From Streptomyces sp. NBC_00683 (GTDB lineage Bacteria > Actinomycetota > Actinomycetes > Streptomycetales > Streptomycetaceae): a stretch of 64,000 bases of DNA. Below are positions 8,851 to 18,600 of this stretch, in pieces. Position numbers and translations under genes: made by a program. Location: contig NZ_CP109013.1 of the NCBI RefSeq assembly GCF_036226745.1, positions 6,324,001 through 6,388,000 of the forward strand. Direction: 5' to 3'. The notes beneath the pieces are model-generated. The model was not told the origin of the DNA. It saw nothing but the letters and a program-made list of their open reading frames with translations, and did no database searches. Every line of letters starts with the position of its first letter. Position 1 is the stretch's first letter.

Positions 8851-9996
8851 TCAGCCGCGGCCCGTGCGCGGGGCCCTGCCCGGGGCAGGCACCCGGCCCT
8901 CGGGACGCTCCCGGCCGCCGTCCTGCGCACCCGTCAGTTCCGGCCAGTGGTCGCCCGGCGGCAGTACCGCGGGTGACGTCACGATCCGGGGCAGCGCGTA
9001 CGGATGGTGGTCGCGCAGCCAGCCGACGAGCTGCTCCCGCACCGCACAGCGCACCGTCCAGATGTCGTCCGCGTCCTTCGCGGTGACCACGGCCCGCACC
9101 TCGATCGTCGACGCAGTGGTGTCCGTGACGGCCAGGGACCAGTCGCGGCCGTCCCAGGCCGCGCAATCGCCGAGGATCTCGCGCAGCTGTTCACGCATCG
9201 CGGCGACCGGCGCCGAGTGGTCGAGCTGGAAGAAGACCGTGCCGGTCATCTGGATTCCGCCGCGCGACCAGTTCTCGAACGGCTTGCTGGTGAAGTACGA
9301 CACCGGCATGGTGATCCGCCGCTCGTCCCAGGTCCGCACGGCGAGGAAGGTCAGGGTGATCTCCTCCACGGTGCCCCACTCGCCGTCCACCACCACGGTG
9401 TCGCCGATCCGGACCATGTCACCGAAAGCGATCTGGAAGCCGGCGAAGAGGTTGCCGAGCGTCGACTGGGCCGCGACACCGGCGACGATGCCGAGCACAC
9501 CGGCGGAGGCCAGCATCGAGGTGCCGACGGTACGCATCGCCGGGAAGGTCAGCAGCATCGCCGCGACCGCGACCGTCGCCACCACGGCGGTGACCACACG
9601 CTGGATCAGCGTGACCTGGGTCCGTACCCGGCGGACCCGGGCCGGATCGCGGGTGGACGTCGCGTAGCGGGCGTACGAGGACTCCACGGCGGTGGCCGCG
9701 ACGCGCAGCACCAGCCAGGCCGACGCCGCGATCAGCACCAGGGTCATGGCCTGGCCGATCCCTGCCCGGTGGTCCCGCACCGGGTCGAGGCGTACGTGGA
9801 TGTAGGTGGCCCGCAGCAGCGCCGTGCAGAGCACGACCTGCAGCGGAGGCCGGCAGCGCCGCAGCAGGCCCCAGACGGGTGTCTCGCTGTGGCGGCTGTC
9901 GGCCCGGCGCAGCAGCAGATCGACCAGCCAGCCCACCAGCAGTGTGATCACCAGCGATCCGCCCAGCACGAGCAGCGGTCGCACTACGTTCTCCAT
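8851..9996 (-). CDS. MscS-family mechanosensitive ion channel
   Basis: 381 residues. Three or so N-terminal membrane segments (about residues 5-25, 45-60, 78-100) are followed by the MscS core: a pore helix around SMLASAGVLGIVAGVAAQSTLGNLFAGFQIAF, then the beta domain (GDMVRIGDTVVVDGEWGTVEEI). Such channels relieve osmotic downshock. I chose MENVVRPLL at 9996; a longer frame upstream would read into the divergent hydrolase gene. Only 37 bp separate it from that gene's start. Confidence 0.92.
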   Translation of the reverse strand: MENVVRPLLVLGGSLVITLLVGWLVDLLLRRADSRHSETPVWGLLRRCRPPLQVVLCTALLRATYIHVRLDPVRDHRAGIGQAMTLVLIAASAWLVLRVAATAVESSYARYATSTRDPARVRRVRTQVTLIQRVVTAVVATVAVAAMLLTFPAMRTVGTSMLASAGVLGIVAGVAAQSTLGNLFAGFQIAFGDMVRIGDTVVVDGEWGTVEEITLTFLAVRTWDERRITMPVSYFTSKPFENWSRGGIQMTGTVFFQLDHSAPVAAMREQLREILGDCAAWDGRDWSLAVTDTTASTIEVRAVVTAKDADDIWTVRCAVREQLVGWLRDHHPYALPRIVTSPAVLPPGDHWPELTGAQDGGRERPEGRVPAPGRAPRTGRG

Positions 9997-10033
9997 TCCC
10001 CGGTCCTCCAAGCGTTGGGGCACAGCTGGCACC

Positions 10034-10618
10034 ATGGACGTCATGAACATCATGCTTTTCCACTCGACCATCGGTCTGCGGCCCGCTGTGCACGCGGCTG
10101 CCGACCGGCTGCGTGCAGCCGGGCATGAGGTGCGCGTGCCCGATCTCTTCGAGGGGCACACCTTCGACACGGTCGAGGAAGGAATGGCTTTCCAGCAGCA
10201 GGTGGGCAAGGACGAGTTGCTCAAGCGCGCCGTGCTGGCAGCCGCACCCTATTCCGACCAGGGCCTTGTGTACGCGGGCTTCTCCTTCGGGGCGTCGGTG
10301 GCGCAGACCCTCGCGCTCGGCGACGCCAAGGCGCGCGGGCTGCTGCTGCTCCACGGCACGTCGGACATCGCCGAGACCGCCTCGGTGGACGAACTGCCGG
10401 TGCAGCTGCACGTCGCCGACCCCGATCCGTTCGAGTCGCACGACTGGCTGAACAGCTGGTACCTCCAGATGCAGCGGACCGGCGCGGATGTCGAGGTCTA
10501 CCGCTACCCCGGGGCCGGGCACCTGTTCACCGACCCGGACCTGCCCGACTACGACGAGGAGTCGGCCGAGCTGGCCTGGAAGGTCGGGCTCGGGTTCCTC
10601 GCCACGCTCCAGGCATGA
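10034..10618 (+). CDS. Dienelactone hydrolase family protein
   Basis: 194-residue alpha/beta hydrolase, cytoplasmic. The nucleophile elbow GFSFGAS carries serine where classical dienelactone hydrolase has cysteine. Candidate acid and base are in HVADPDPFE and GAGHLFTD. The ATG at 10034 (MDVMNIML) or the one at 10043 could be used. Divergent from mscS with overlapping promoter space. Substrate unknown. Confidence 0.85.
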   Translation: MDVMNIMLFHSTIGLRPAVHAAADRLRAAGHEVRVPDLFEGHTFDTVEEGMAFQQQVGKDELLKRAVLAAAPYSDQGLVYAGFSFGASVAQTLALGDAKARGLLLLHGTSDIAETASVDELPVQLHVADPDPFESHDWLNSWYLQMQRTGADVEVYRYPGAGHLFTDPDLPDYDEESAELAWKVGLGFLATLQA

Positions 10619-10622
10619 GGGA

Positions 10623-10648
10623 GGGCCCCGCACCTCGGTGCGGGGCCC
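10623..10648 (+). terminator. Terminator between the hydrolase and phoD
   Basis: GGGCCCCGCACC (10623-10634) pairs perfectly with GGTGCGGGGCCC (10637-10648), effectively an 11-bp stem with a CTCG tetraloop, followed by CCTTG. It lies 4 bp after the hydrolase stop and may serve the convergent phoD as well. Confidence 0.8.
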
Positions 10649-10699
10649 CCTTGCCGCGCTCCTCGGCCTTCGCGGCCCGGACGCGGCTCCTCGGCGCGG

Positions 10700-12349
10700 T
10701 CAGCGCACAGGGGCGTCGGCCCGTTCGATCTTCTGGGTTCCGCTGCGCGTGCGGTAGGAGCGGACCCAGGACGCGGTCGCGTCCTTCTTCGTCTTGTCCG
10801 AGATCATGTAGTAGTCCATCTGCGACCGTTCGGCCGTCACATCGAGGACGCCGTAGCCGTGCGAGTCCAGGTCGATCCACTTCACATGGCGGTTGGCGGC
10901 CTTGACCGCTGCCGCGGCGACCACCGAGACGGTCTGGGGTGCCACCCGGAGGATGTCGTCCAGGTTGTCCGAAGTCACCGAGGTCACCACGAACTCGGTG
11001 GCCGCCGAGGCGGACAGCGGGTACGTCGCGGCCTTCACGGGGACGTCGTTGGCCCACGCCATGTGGATGTCACCCGTGAGGAAGACCGTGTTGGTCACCG
11101 AGCGGTCCCGCAGATGCGAGATCAGCTCCTTGCGGTCGTCCGTGTAGCCGTCCCACTGGTCGACGTTGACCGCGAGCCCCTCCCCGGGAAGCCCCAGCAA
11201 CTCCGCGAGCGGCGCCAGCAGATGGGCGGGCAGCGCGCCGAAGGCGACCGGCGAGATCATGACCGAGGTGCCGACCAGCTTCCACCTGGCGTCCGATCCG
11301 GCGAGCCCGGCCTTCAGCCAGTCCAGTTGCGCCCGCCCGGTGATCGAGCGCTCCGGGTCGTCGACCGCGCCGTTGCCGATGGACGCCTGCTCGGAGCGGA
11401 AGCTGCGCAGGTCGAGCAGGTGCAGCTCGGCCAGGCTGCCGAAGCTCAGACGCCGGTAGACGGTGCCCTCGGTGGAGGCGCGGACCGGCATCCACTCGAA
11501 GTACGCCTGCTTCGCGGCGGCGACCCGTGCGGCCCAGGCGCCCTCGGTGCCCGGGGTGTGGTTCTCGGCCCCGCCCGACCACGCGTCGTTCGCGAATTCG
11601 TGGTCGTCCCAGATCGCGATCACCGGGTGGGCGGCGTGCAGCGACTGGAGGTCGGTGTCCGTCTTGTACGTGCCGTGCCTGGTCCGGTAGTCGGCGAGGG
11701 TGAGGATCTCGTGGAGCGGGGCGTGGGGGCGCACCACGGTGTCCTGGGTCGGATAACTGCCCGACGCGTACTCGTAGATGTAGTCGCCCAGGTGGAGAAC
11801 GGCGTCCAGGTCCGCGCGAGCCGCGAGATGCCGGTACGGGGAGAACCAGCCGGCCTCCCAGTTGGCGCAGGACACCACGCCGAAGCGGATCCCCGGGGTG
11901 GCCGCACCCGCGGCGGGAGCCGTGCGGGTGCGGCCGACGGGAGAGCGGACCGGTTCCCCGGCGCCCGCCGAGAAACGGAAGTAGTACGTCGTCGCGGGGC
12001 GCAGTCCACGGACGTCGGCCTTGACCGTGTGGTCGGAGGCGGCCTTCGAGACGGCCGTGCCCTGCGCGGCTATCCGGGAGAAGGCCTTGTCCTCGGCGAT
12101 CTCCCAGCGCACCGCCGTATCGGCGCCGCGGCCGGAGCCGGGCACGGCGTCGGCGGTGGGAGTGACACGGGTCCAGAGCAGGATGCCGTCGGGCAGTGGA
12201 TCGCCCGAGGCCACGCCGTGCAGGAAGGCAGGGCCCTCTGCGGCACGGGCACTTGTGGCGGATGCGAGCACGGGGGCGGCGACCGCTGTGGCGGCGGCGG
12301 CTCTGACGACCGTGCGGCGGCTGGGTGCGGAAAGATGTCGACTGGTCAC
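10700..12349 (-). CDS. phoD: Secreted alkaline phosphatase/phosphodiesterase D, Tat-exported
   Basis: 549 residues. The N-terminus has a twin-arginine signal ([10 protein letters not shown] at about residues 10-19) with Ala-X-Ala cleavage around 35-37. A fibronectin-like PhoD N domain follows, then the PhoD metallophosphatase domain with [24 protein letters not shown] and [10 protein letters not shown] metal-ligand motifs. PhoD enzymes scavenge phosphate from phosphodiesters outside the cell. GTG start. In Streptomyces phoD is usually PhoP-controlled, but I see no convincing PHO box in the short upstream gap. Confidence 0.93.
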   Translation of the reverse strand: MTSRHLSAPSRRTVVRAAAATAVAAPVLASATSARAAEGPAFLHGVASGDPLPDGILLWTRVTPTADAVPGSGRGADTAVRWEIAEDKAFSRIAAQGTAVSKAASDHTVKADVRGLRPATTYYFRFSAGAGEPVRSPVGRTRTAPAAGAATPGIRFGVVSCANWEAGWFSPYRHLAARADLDAVLHLGDYIYEYASGSYPTQDTVVRPHAPLHEILTLADYRTRHGTYKTDTDLQSLHAAHPVIAIWDDHEFANDAWSGGAENHTPGTEGAWAARVAAAKQAYFEWMPVRASTEGTVYRRLSFGSLAELHLLDLRSFRSEQASIGNGAVDDPERSITGRAQLDWLKAGLAGSDARWKLVGTSVMISPVAFGALPAHLLAPLAELLGLPGEGLAVNVDQWDGYTDDRKELISHLRDRSVTNTVFLTGDIHMAWANDVPVKAATYPLSASAATEFVVTSVTSDNLDDILRVAPQTVSVVAAAAVKAANRHVKWIDLDSHGYGVLDVTAERSQMDYYMISDKTKKDATASWVRSYRTRSGTQKIERADAPVR

Positions 12350-12378
12350 GGACGATCACCCTACTGGTGGGTAGAGCG

Positions 12379-12415
12379 AACAGGCGGGCGAACAAAGGAA
12401 GTTCGCCCGCCTGTT
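12379..12415 (-). terminator. Hairpin between the thioredoxin gene and phoD
   Basis: A 15-bp perfect inverted repeat (12379-12393 with 12401-12415) with 7-nt loop. It lies 30 bp upstream of phoD and 81 bp beyond the preceding gene's stop, so it probably ends that transcript. Confidence 0.65.
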
Positions 12416-12449
12416 GGGTATTCGCCGCCCGGAGTTACGTCCGGGGTGT

Positions 12450-12485
12450 ACCCGGGGCCGCAGGTTCTCCCGCCGGCCCCCGGGT
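12450..12485 (-). terminator. Imperfect hairpin just after the thioredoxin stop
   Basis: ACCCGGGGCCG (12450-12460) pairs with CGGCCCCCGGGT (about 12474-12485) with one bulged base, 11 bp beyond the stop at 12497. A second possible termination signal in this gap. Confidence 0.45.
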
Positions 12486-12496
12486 TCGTGGACCCG

Positions 12497-13312
12497 TCAG
12501 CCCTTCAGCGCCTTGGTGATCGCCGCGTTGTACTCGGCCACCGTCATGGGCGCGTTCTTGCTGCCCTCGGCGGTGACGGTCTTGCCGTCCATCTTCAGCG
12601 TCGGCGTGCCCTGGACGCCGCTCTTGTCGAACGTCTTGGACATCTTGATCGCCCAGGCGTCGTACGTACCGTCCTCGACGTCCTTCTGGAACGCGCTGTT
12701 GCCCTTCAGCGCGTCCACCGAGTCCGCCACCTCGATCAGGTAGCTGTCCTTGGCGAACTTGTCCTGGCTCTCCTCGGGGTGGTACTTCGCGGAGTACAGG
12801 GCGGCCTTGTAGTCCAGGAAGGCCTCGGGGCTCACATCGAGCGCCGCACCCAGCGCACTCAGGGCGTTCTTGGAGCCCTCGCCGTTGTCGGAGTTGTCGA
12901 TGAAGGTCGCACCGACGTACTTGATCTTGTACTTGCCGGCGTCGACGTCCTTGGCGACCGTTTCGCCGACCGTCTGCTCGAACGTGGCGCAGATCGGGCA
13001 GCGCGAGTCCTCGTACAGCTCCAGGGTCTTCTTGGCGGTCGACTCGCCGATGACGACGGTCGTGCCGTTGTCGCCCGAGGTGTTCTTCGGCGCGGTCACG
13101 TTCTTCGCGTCCGCGGCCGCCTCCCAGCCGGAGGGCTTGTTCAGCTGCATCACGCCGTAGCTGACGCCTCCCGCGATCGCCAGCACGGCGACCACGGAGA
13201 CGGCGACGACGACCTGCTTGCGGACCTTGTCCTTCTTGGCCTGGCGCTCGCGCTCGACGCGCAGCCGCTCACGGGCGGCTGACTTGTTGGCCTGGCTGTT
13301 GCGGTTGCTCAT
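12497..13312 (-). CDS. Membrane-anchored DsbA-like thioredoxin-fold protein
   Basis: 271 residues: a charged cytoplasmic N-terminus, one membrane anchor (about residues 33-55) and an extracytoplasmic thioredoxin domain. The active site is CPIC (Cys105, Cys108, context EDSRCPICATFE) and the cis-Pro region is GVQGTPTL. It belongs to the Thioredoxin_4/DsbA group that handles disulfides in secreted proteins. It lies 57 bp downstream of a membrane protein gene and upstream of secreted phoD. A paralogue with a CPVC site is at 51042-51875. Confidence 0.9.
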   Translation of the reverse strand: MSNRNSQANKSAARERLRVERERQAKKDKVRKQVVVAVSVVAVLAIAGGVSYGVMQLNKPSGWEAAADAKNVTAPKNTSGDNGTTVVIGESTAKKTLELYEDSRCPICATFEQTVGETVAKDVDAGKYKIKYVGATFIDNSDNGEGSKNALSALGAALDVSPEAFLDYKAALYSAKYHPEESQDKFAKDSYLIEVADSVDALKGNSAFQKDVEDGTYDAWAIKMSKTFDKSGVQGTPTLKMDGKTVTAEGSKNAPMTVAEYNAAITKALKG

Positions 13313-13369
13313 GACTGCTTCTCCGTGGGTACGTGTGGGGTGGTTCCGGGGTCTGCCGCGTGCTCGTGC

Positions 13370-14113
13370 TCAGGAAAGGGCACAGGCCGGGCGCGGCGGT
13401 CCCCTCCGTCCCACGGAGTGCACGAGGAGGCGGGCCGGGAAGAGCGGGTCGGCCCGTCCGCCGGAGCGCGGGTCGCGCCGTGCGTGGCGCCGGGCGGTCC
13501 CCAGCACGGCGACCGCGGTCAGCAGCGGCCGGAACGCGACCGCGGCCGCCGCTCGCAGGAGCCCCGCCAGCGCGGACTCACCGCGCCGCAGCCAGGCCGC
13601 GGCCAGCAGGCCCACGGTCACGTGCGCGGCCAGCAGCAGCCACGGCACGGCGGGACCGGGCGAGGCCAGGAGGGCTGCCGCGCGGTCGCCCGTGCCGGTC
13701 ACCCCCGCCAGCGGTGTGCCGACCGCGGCCACACCCGCGAGGTGCGAGGAGCCCGTGCCCGCCTCACCGCCGCACAGCACATCGACGCCCACGGAGCGCA
13801 GCGGGCCCGCGATCGGGCCGCCCGCCGCCCCGTAACAGAGGTGCTGTCCGGTGGTGAACACGGTGTCGGCGGCCAGCTCCAGCGGAACCAGCAGCCCGGC
13901 GATCGCCCCGAAGCCGCGCTCCCGGCCCGCCAGCGCGAACGCCACGGCGAAGACGGCCCCGGCCAGCAGGACGACCGCCGTCAGCGGCAGCGGGACCCGG
14001 GAGAGCAGCACATGGGACGCGGAGGAGAGCGTGACGACGAGCGCGGTGAACAGCGCCGCGCGTACCGCTCTGAACTGCGTCCCTGATACGTCCATCGCCG
14101 GAGAGTGTGCCAT
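13370..14113 (-). CDS. Integral membrane protein of unknown function
   Basis: 247 residues, not recognised beyond Streptomyces-type hypothetical membrane protein. Hydrophobic segments lie at about residues 18-36, 42-62, 68-90 and 150-175, with a loop containing TTGQHLCYG and VDVLCGG. The His and paired Cys outside the helices could bind metal or take part in redox chemistry, which is speculation. The C-terminal 50 residues are Arg/Gly/Pro-rich. The start may be 14113 (MAHSPAMDV) or 14095 (MDVSGTQF). It sits 27 bp after the DUF2252 gene and before a thioredoxin-fold gene. Confidence 0.75.
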   Translation of the reverse strand: MAHSPAMDVSGTQFRAVRAALFTALVVTLSSASHVLLSRVPLPLTAVVLLAGAVFAVAFALAGRERGFGAIAGLLVPLELAADTVFTTGQHLCYGAAGGPIAGPLRSVGVDVLCGGEAGTGSSHLAGVAAVGTPLAGVTGTGDRAAALLASPGPAVPWLLLAAHVTVGLLAAAWLRRGESALAGLLRAAAAVAFRPLLTAVAVLGTARRHARRDPRSGGRADPLFPARLLVHSVGRRGPPRPACALS

Positions 14114-14140
14114 GTGAACCTGTAAGCGAGTCCTAAGGAC

Positions 14141-15466
14141 CTACAGGCCGGGGATGCGGCCGTTGCGGAAGAGGTCCACGAAGATCTGATGATCGGCACG
14201 GGCGCGGGCGCCGTAGCTGTGCGCGAAGTCGACCAGCAGCTCCGCGAAGCCCTTCTCGTCCGACGCGATCGCCGCGTCGATCGCACGCTCCGTGGAGAAC
14301 GGCACCAGCGAGTGCCCGCTCTCGTCGTCCGCCGCCGAGTGCATCGTCGCCGTCGCCCGGCCGAGGTCGGCGACGACCGCCGCGATCTCCTCCGGCTCGT
14401 CGATGTCGGACCAGTCCAGATCGACCGCGTACGGCGAGACCTCGGCGACCAGCTGACCCGCCCCGTCCAGCTCCGTCCAGCCCAGCCACGGGTCGGCGTG
14501 CGCCTGCAGCGCGCGCTGCGAGATCACCGTGCGGTGCCCCTCGTGCTGGAAGTAGTCCCGCACGGCCGTGTCCGTGATGTGCCGCGAGACCGCCGGGGTC
14601 TGCGCCTGCTTGAGGTAGATCACCACGTCGTTCTCCAGGGCGTCGCTGTTGCCCTCCAGGAGGATGTTGTACGAGGGCAGGCCCGCCGACCCGATACCGA
14701 TGCCGCGACGGCCGACGACGTCCTTGACCCGGTAGGAGTCCGGCCGGGTCAGGCTCGACTCGGGGAGCGTCTCCAGATAGCCGTCGAACGCGGCGAGCAC
14801 CTTGTAGCGGGTCGCGGCGTCCAGGTCGATCGCACCGCCGCCGGCGGCGAAGCGGCGCTCGAAGTCCCGGATCTCCGTCATCGAGTCCAGCAGCCCGAAA
14901 CGGGTCAGGGACCGGGCATCACGCAGCGCGTCGAGCAGCGGACCCTCGGCGGTGTCCAGGGTGAAGGGCGGGACCTCGTCGTTCTTCGCGCCCGTCGCCA
15001 GGGCATGGATCCGCTCCCGGTAGGCCGCGGCGTAGACCCGGACGAGCTCGGTGATCTGGTCGTCGCCCAGCGCCTTCGCGTAGCCGATCAGGGCGACGGA
15101 GGCGGCGAAGCGCTTGAGGTCCCAGGTGAACGGGCCGACATAGGCCTCGTCGAAGTCGTTGACGTTGAAGATCAGCCGGCCGTTGGCGTCCATGTACGTG
15201 CCGAAATTCTCCGCGTGCAGATCGCCGTGGATCCAGACCCGGCTCGTGCGCTCGTCGAGGTACGGCCCGCTGCGCCGCTCACGGTCCAGATCGGCGTAGA
15301 ACAGCCCGGCCGAGCCGCGGTAGAAGGCGAAGGCCGAGCCCGCCATCTTGCGGAACTTCACCCGGAAAGCGGCGGGATCGGCGGCCAGGAGCTCACCGAA
15401 AGCGGTGTCGAAAACGGCAAGGATCTGCTCCCCGCGCTGCTCGCCGCTGGGCTGCGTGTCCGACAT
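14141..15466 (-). CDS. DUF2252 family protein (kinase-like fold)
   Basis: 441 residues covering a full DUF2252 protein. It has a phosphotransferase/kinase-like catalytic motif, WIHGDLHAENFG (His80-Asn86 region), followed by FNVNDFDEA (about 100-107), as in aminoglycoside-phosphotransferase-like folds. The substrate is unknown. ATG at 15466. Divergent from dnaE with a 222-bp gap. Confidence 0.88.
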   Translation of the reverse strand: MSDTQPSGEQRGEQILAVFDTAFGELLAADPAAFRVKFRKMAGSAFAFYRGSAGLFYADLDRERRSGPYLDERTSRVWIHGDLHAENFGTYMDANGRLIFNVNDFDEAYVGPFTWDLKRFAASVALIGYAKALGDDQITELVRVYAAAYRERIHALATGAKNDEVPPFTLDTAEGPLLDALRDARSLTRFGLLDSMTEIRDFERRFAAGGGAIDLDAATRYKVLAAFDGYLETLPESSLTRPDSYRVKDVVGRRGIGIGSAGLPSYNILLEGNSDALENDVVIYLKQAQTPAVSRHITDTAVRDYFQHEGHRTVISQRALQAHADPWLGWTELDGAGQLVAEVSPYAVDLDWSDIDEPEEIAAVVADLGRATATMHSAADDESGHSLVPFSTERAIDAAIASDEKGFAELLVDFAHSYGARARADHQIFVDLFRNGRIPGL

Positions 15467-15688
15467 CGCTGGGTGCCTCCTGCTACATGGCGTTCATGAC
15501 AAATGGGGCGGGTGTCCCCGCCCTTCCAACGCGCGACCGTACCCCGGAGTGCCCGTCGCCTGTCACCTCCAAGACGTAGACTTCCCCGCTGTCCCCCCAA
15601 GCCGTCATCTCCCGCCCGTCGCCCGACCAGCACCCCTCATCGAGGCGCTTCGCGCCACCCCTGTAGAACGCCCCGGAGGCACAGCGCC

Positions 15689-18600
15689 GTGACCAAGCCG
15701 CCATTCACGCACCTGCACGTCCACACCCAGTACTCGCTGCTGGACGGTGCCGCGCGGCTCAAGGACATGTTCGAGGCGTGCAACGAGATGGGCATGTCGC
15801 ACATCGCGATGACCGACCACGGCAACCTCCACGGTGCCTACGACTTCTTCCACTCGGCGAAGAAGGCCGGGGTGACGCCCATCATCGGGATCGAGGCCTA
15901 CGTCGCCCCCGAGTCGCGCAAGCACAAGCGCAAGATCCAGTGGGGCCAGCCGCACCAGAAGCGCGACGACGTGTCCGGCTCCGGCGGTTACACCCACAAG
16001 ACGATCTGGGCGGCGAACAGCACCGGGCTGCACAACCTCTTCAAGCTGTCCTCCGACGCGTACGCCGAGGGCTGGCTGCAGAAGTGGCCGCGTATGGACA
16101 GGGAGACCATCTCCCAGTGGTCCGAAGGCCTGATCGCGTCCACCGGATGCCCCTCCGGCGAGGTGCAGACCCGGCTGCGGCTCGGACAGTTCGACGAGGC
16201 GGTCCAGGCGGCCTCCGACTACAAGGACATCTTCGGCGAGGGCAGGTACTTCCTGGAGCTGATGGACCACGGCATCGAGATCGAGCGCCGGGTCCGCGAC
16301 GGGCTCCTCGAAATCGGCAAGAAGCTGAACATCCCGCCGCTCGTGACGAACGACTCGCACTACACCTACGCGAGCGAGGCGACGGCCCACGACGCCCTGC
16401 TGTGCATCCAGACCGGCAAGAACCTCTCCGACCCGGACCGCTTCCGCTTCGACGGCACCGGCTACTACCTGAAGACGACGGACGAGATGTACGGCGTCGA
16501 CTCCTCGGACGCCTGGCAGGAGGGCTGCGCCAACACCCTCCTGGTCGCGCAGCAGATCGACACCGCGGGCATGTTCGAGAAGCGCGACCTGATGCCGAAG
16601 TTCGACATCCCGGAGGGCTTCACCGAGATCACCTGGTTCCAGGAGGAGGTCCGGGTCGGCATGGGCCGCCGTTACCCCGGAGGTGTCCCCGAGGACCGGC
16701 AGAAGCAGGCCGAGTACGAGATGGACATCATCATCCAGATGGGGTTCCCGGGGTACTTCCTCGTCGTCGCCGACTTCATCATGTGGGCCAAGAACAACGG
16801 CATCGCGGTCGGCCCCGGCCGAGGCTCCGCCGCCGGTTCGATCGTCGCGTACGCCATGGGCATCACCGACCTCGACCCGATCACGCACGGACTGATCTTC
16901 GAGCGGTTCCTCAACCCCGAGCGCGTCTCCATGCCCGATGTCGACATCGACTTCGACGAGCGCAGGCGCGTCGAAGTGATCAGGTACGTGACCGAGAAGT
17001 ACGGCGCCGACAAGGTCGCCATGATCGGCACCTACGGCAAGATCAAGGCCAAGAACGCGATCAAGGACTCCGCCCGTGTCCTCGGCTACCCGTACGCGAT
17101 GGGCGACCGCCTGACCAAGGCCATGCCCGCCGACGTCCTCGGCAAGGGCATCGACCTCAACGGCATCACCGACCCGAAGCACCCGCGCTACAGCGAGGCG
17201 GGCGAGATCCGGGGGATGTACGAGAACGAGCCGGACGTCCAGAAGGTCATCGACACCGCGAAGGGCGTCGAGGGCCTCGTCCGGCAGATGGGTGTGCACG
17301 CGGCCGGCGTGATCATGTCCAGCGAGCCCATCGTCGACCACGCCCCCATCTGGGTGCGGCACACCGACGGCGTCACGATCACGCAGTGGGACTACCCGCA
17401 GTGCGAGTCGCTCGGCCTGCTCAAGATGGACTTCCTGGGCCTGCGCAACCTGACGATCATGGACGACGCCATCAAGATGGTGAAGGCCAACAAGGGCGTC
17501 GACCTGGAGATGCTCGCGCTCCCGCTGGACGACCCCAAGACGTACGAGCTGCTGTGCCGCGGTGACACGCTCGGGGTGTTCCAGTTCGACGGCGGGCCGA
17601 TGCGCTCGCTGCTGCGCCAGATGCAGCCCGACAACTTCGAGGACATCTCCGCCGTCTCGGCCCTGTACCGGCCGGGCCCGATGGGAATGAACTCCCACAC
17701 GAACTACGCCGAGCGCAAGAACGCCCGGCAGGAGATCACCCCGATCCACCCGGAGCTGGAGGAGCCCCTCAAGGAGGTCCTCGGGCTCACCTACGGCCTG
17801 ATCGTGTACCAGGAGCAGGTGCAGAAGGCCGCCCAGATCGTCGCCGGGTACTCGCTCGGCGAGGCCGACATCCTGCGCCGCGTGATGGGCAAGAAGAAGG
17901 CCGACGAACTCGCGAAGAACTTCGTCCTCTTCGAGGCGGGCGCAAAGAAGAACGGCTTCTCCGACGCGGCGATCAAGGCCCTGTGGGACGTCCTGGTCCC
18001 GTTCGCCGGATACGCGTTCAACAAGGCGCACTCCTCCGCGTACGGCCTGGTCACCTACTGGACCGCGTACCTCAAGGCGAACTACCCCGCCGAGTACATG
18101 GCCGCGCTGCTCACCTCGGTCAAGGACGACAAGGACAAGTCCGCGGTCTACCTCAACGAGTGCCGCCGCATGGGCATCAAGGTGCTCCCGCCCAACGTCA
18201 ACGAGTCCGAGTCGAACTTCGCGGCCCAGGGCGACGACGTGATCCTCTTCGGCCTCACCGCCGTACGGAACGTCGGCCAGAACGTCGTCGACTCGATCAT
18301 CCGGTGCCGCAAGGCGAAGGGGAAGTACTCCACCTTCCCGGACTTCCTGGACAAGGTCGAAGCGGTCGTCTGCAACAAGCGCACCGTCGAGTCGCTCATC
18401 AAGGCCGGCGCGTTCGACGAGATGGGGCACACCCGCAAGGGTCTGGTCGCCCACCACGAGCCGATGATCGACAACGTGGTGCAGGTCAAGCGCAAGGAGG
18501 CCGAGGGGCAGTTCGACCTCTTCGGCGGCATGGGCGAGGCGGACAGCGACGAGCCGGGCTTCGGCCTCGACGTGGAGTTCTCCGACATCGAGTGGGAGAA

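Noticed and set aside
12350..12378. PHO box upstream of phoD
   Set aside because: GTTCGCC-like strings occur in the upstream hairpin, but the 11-bp direct-repeat pattern of PhoP sites is not met.
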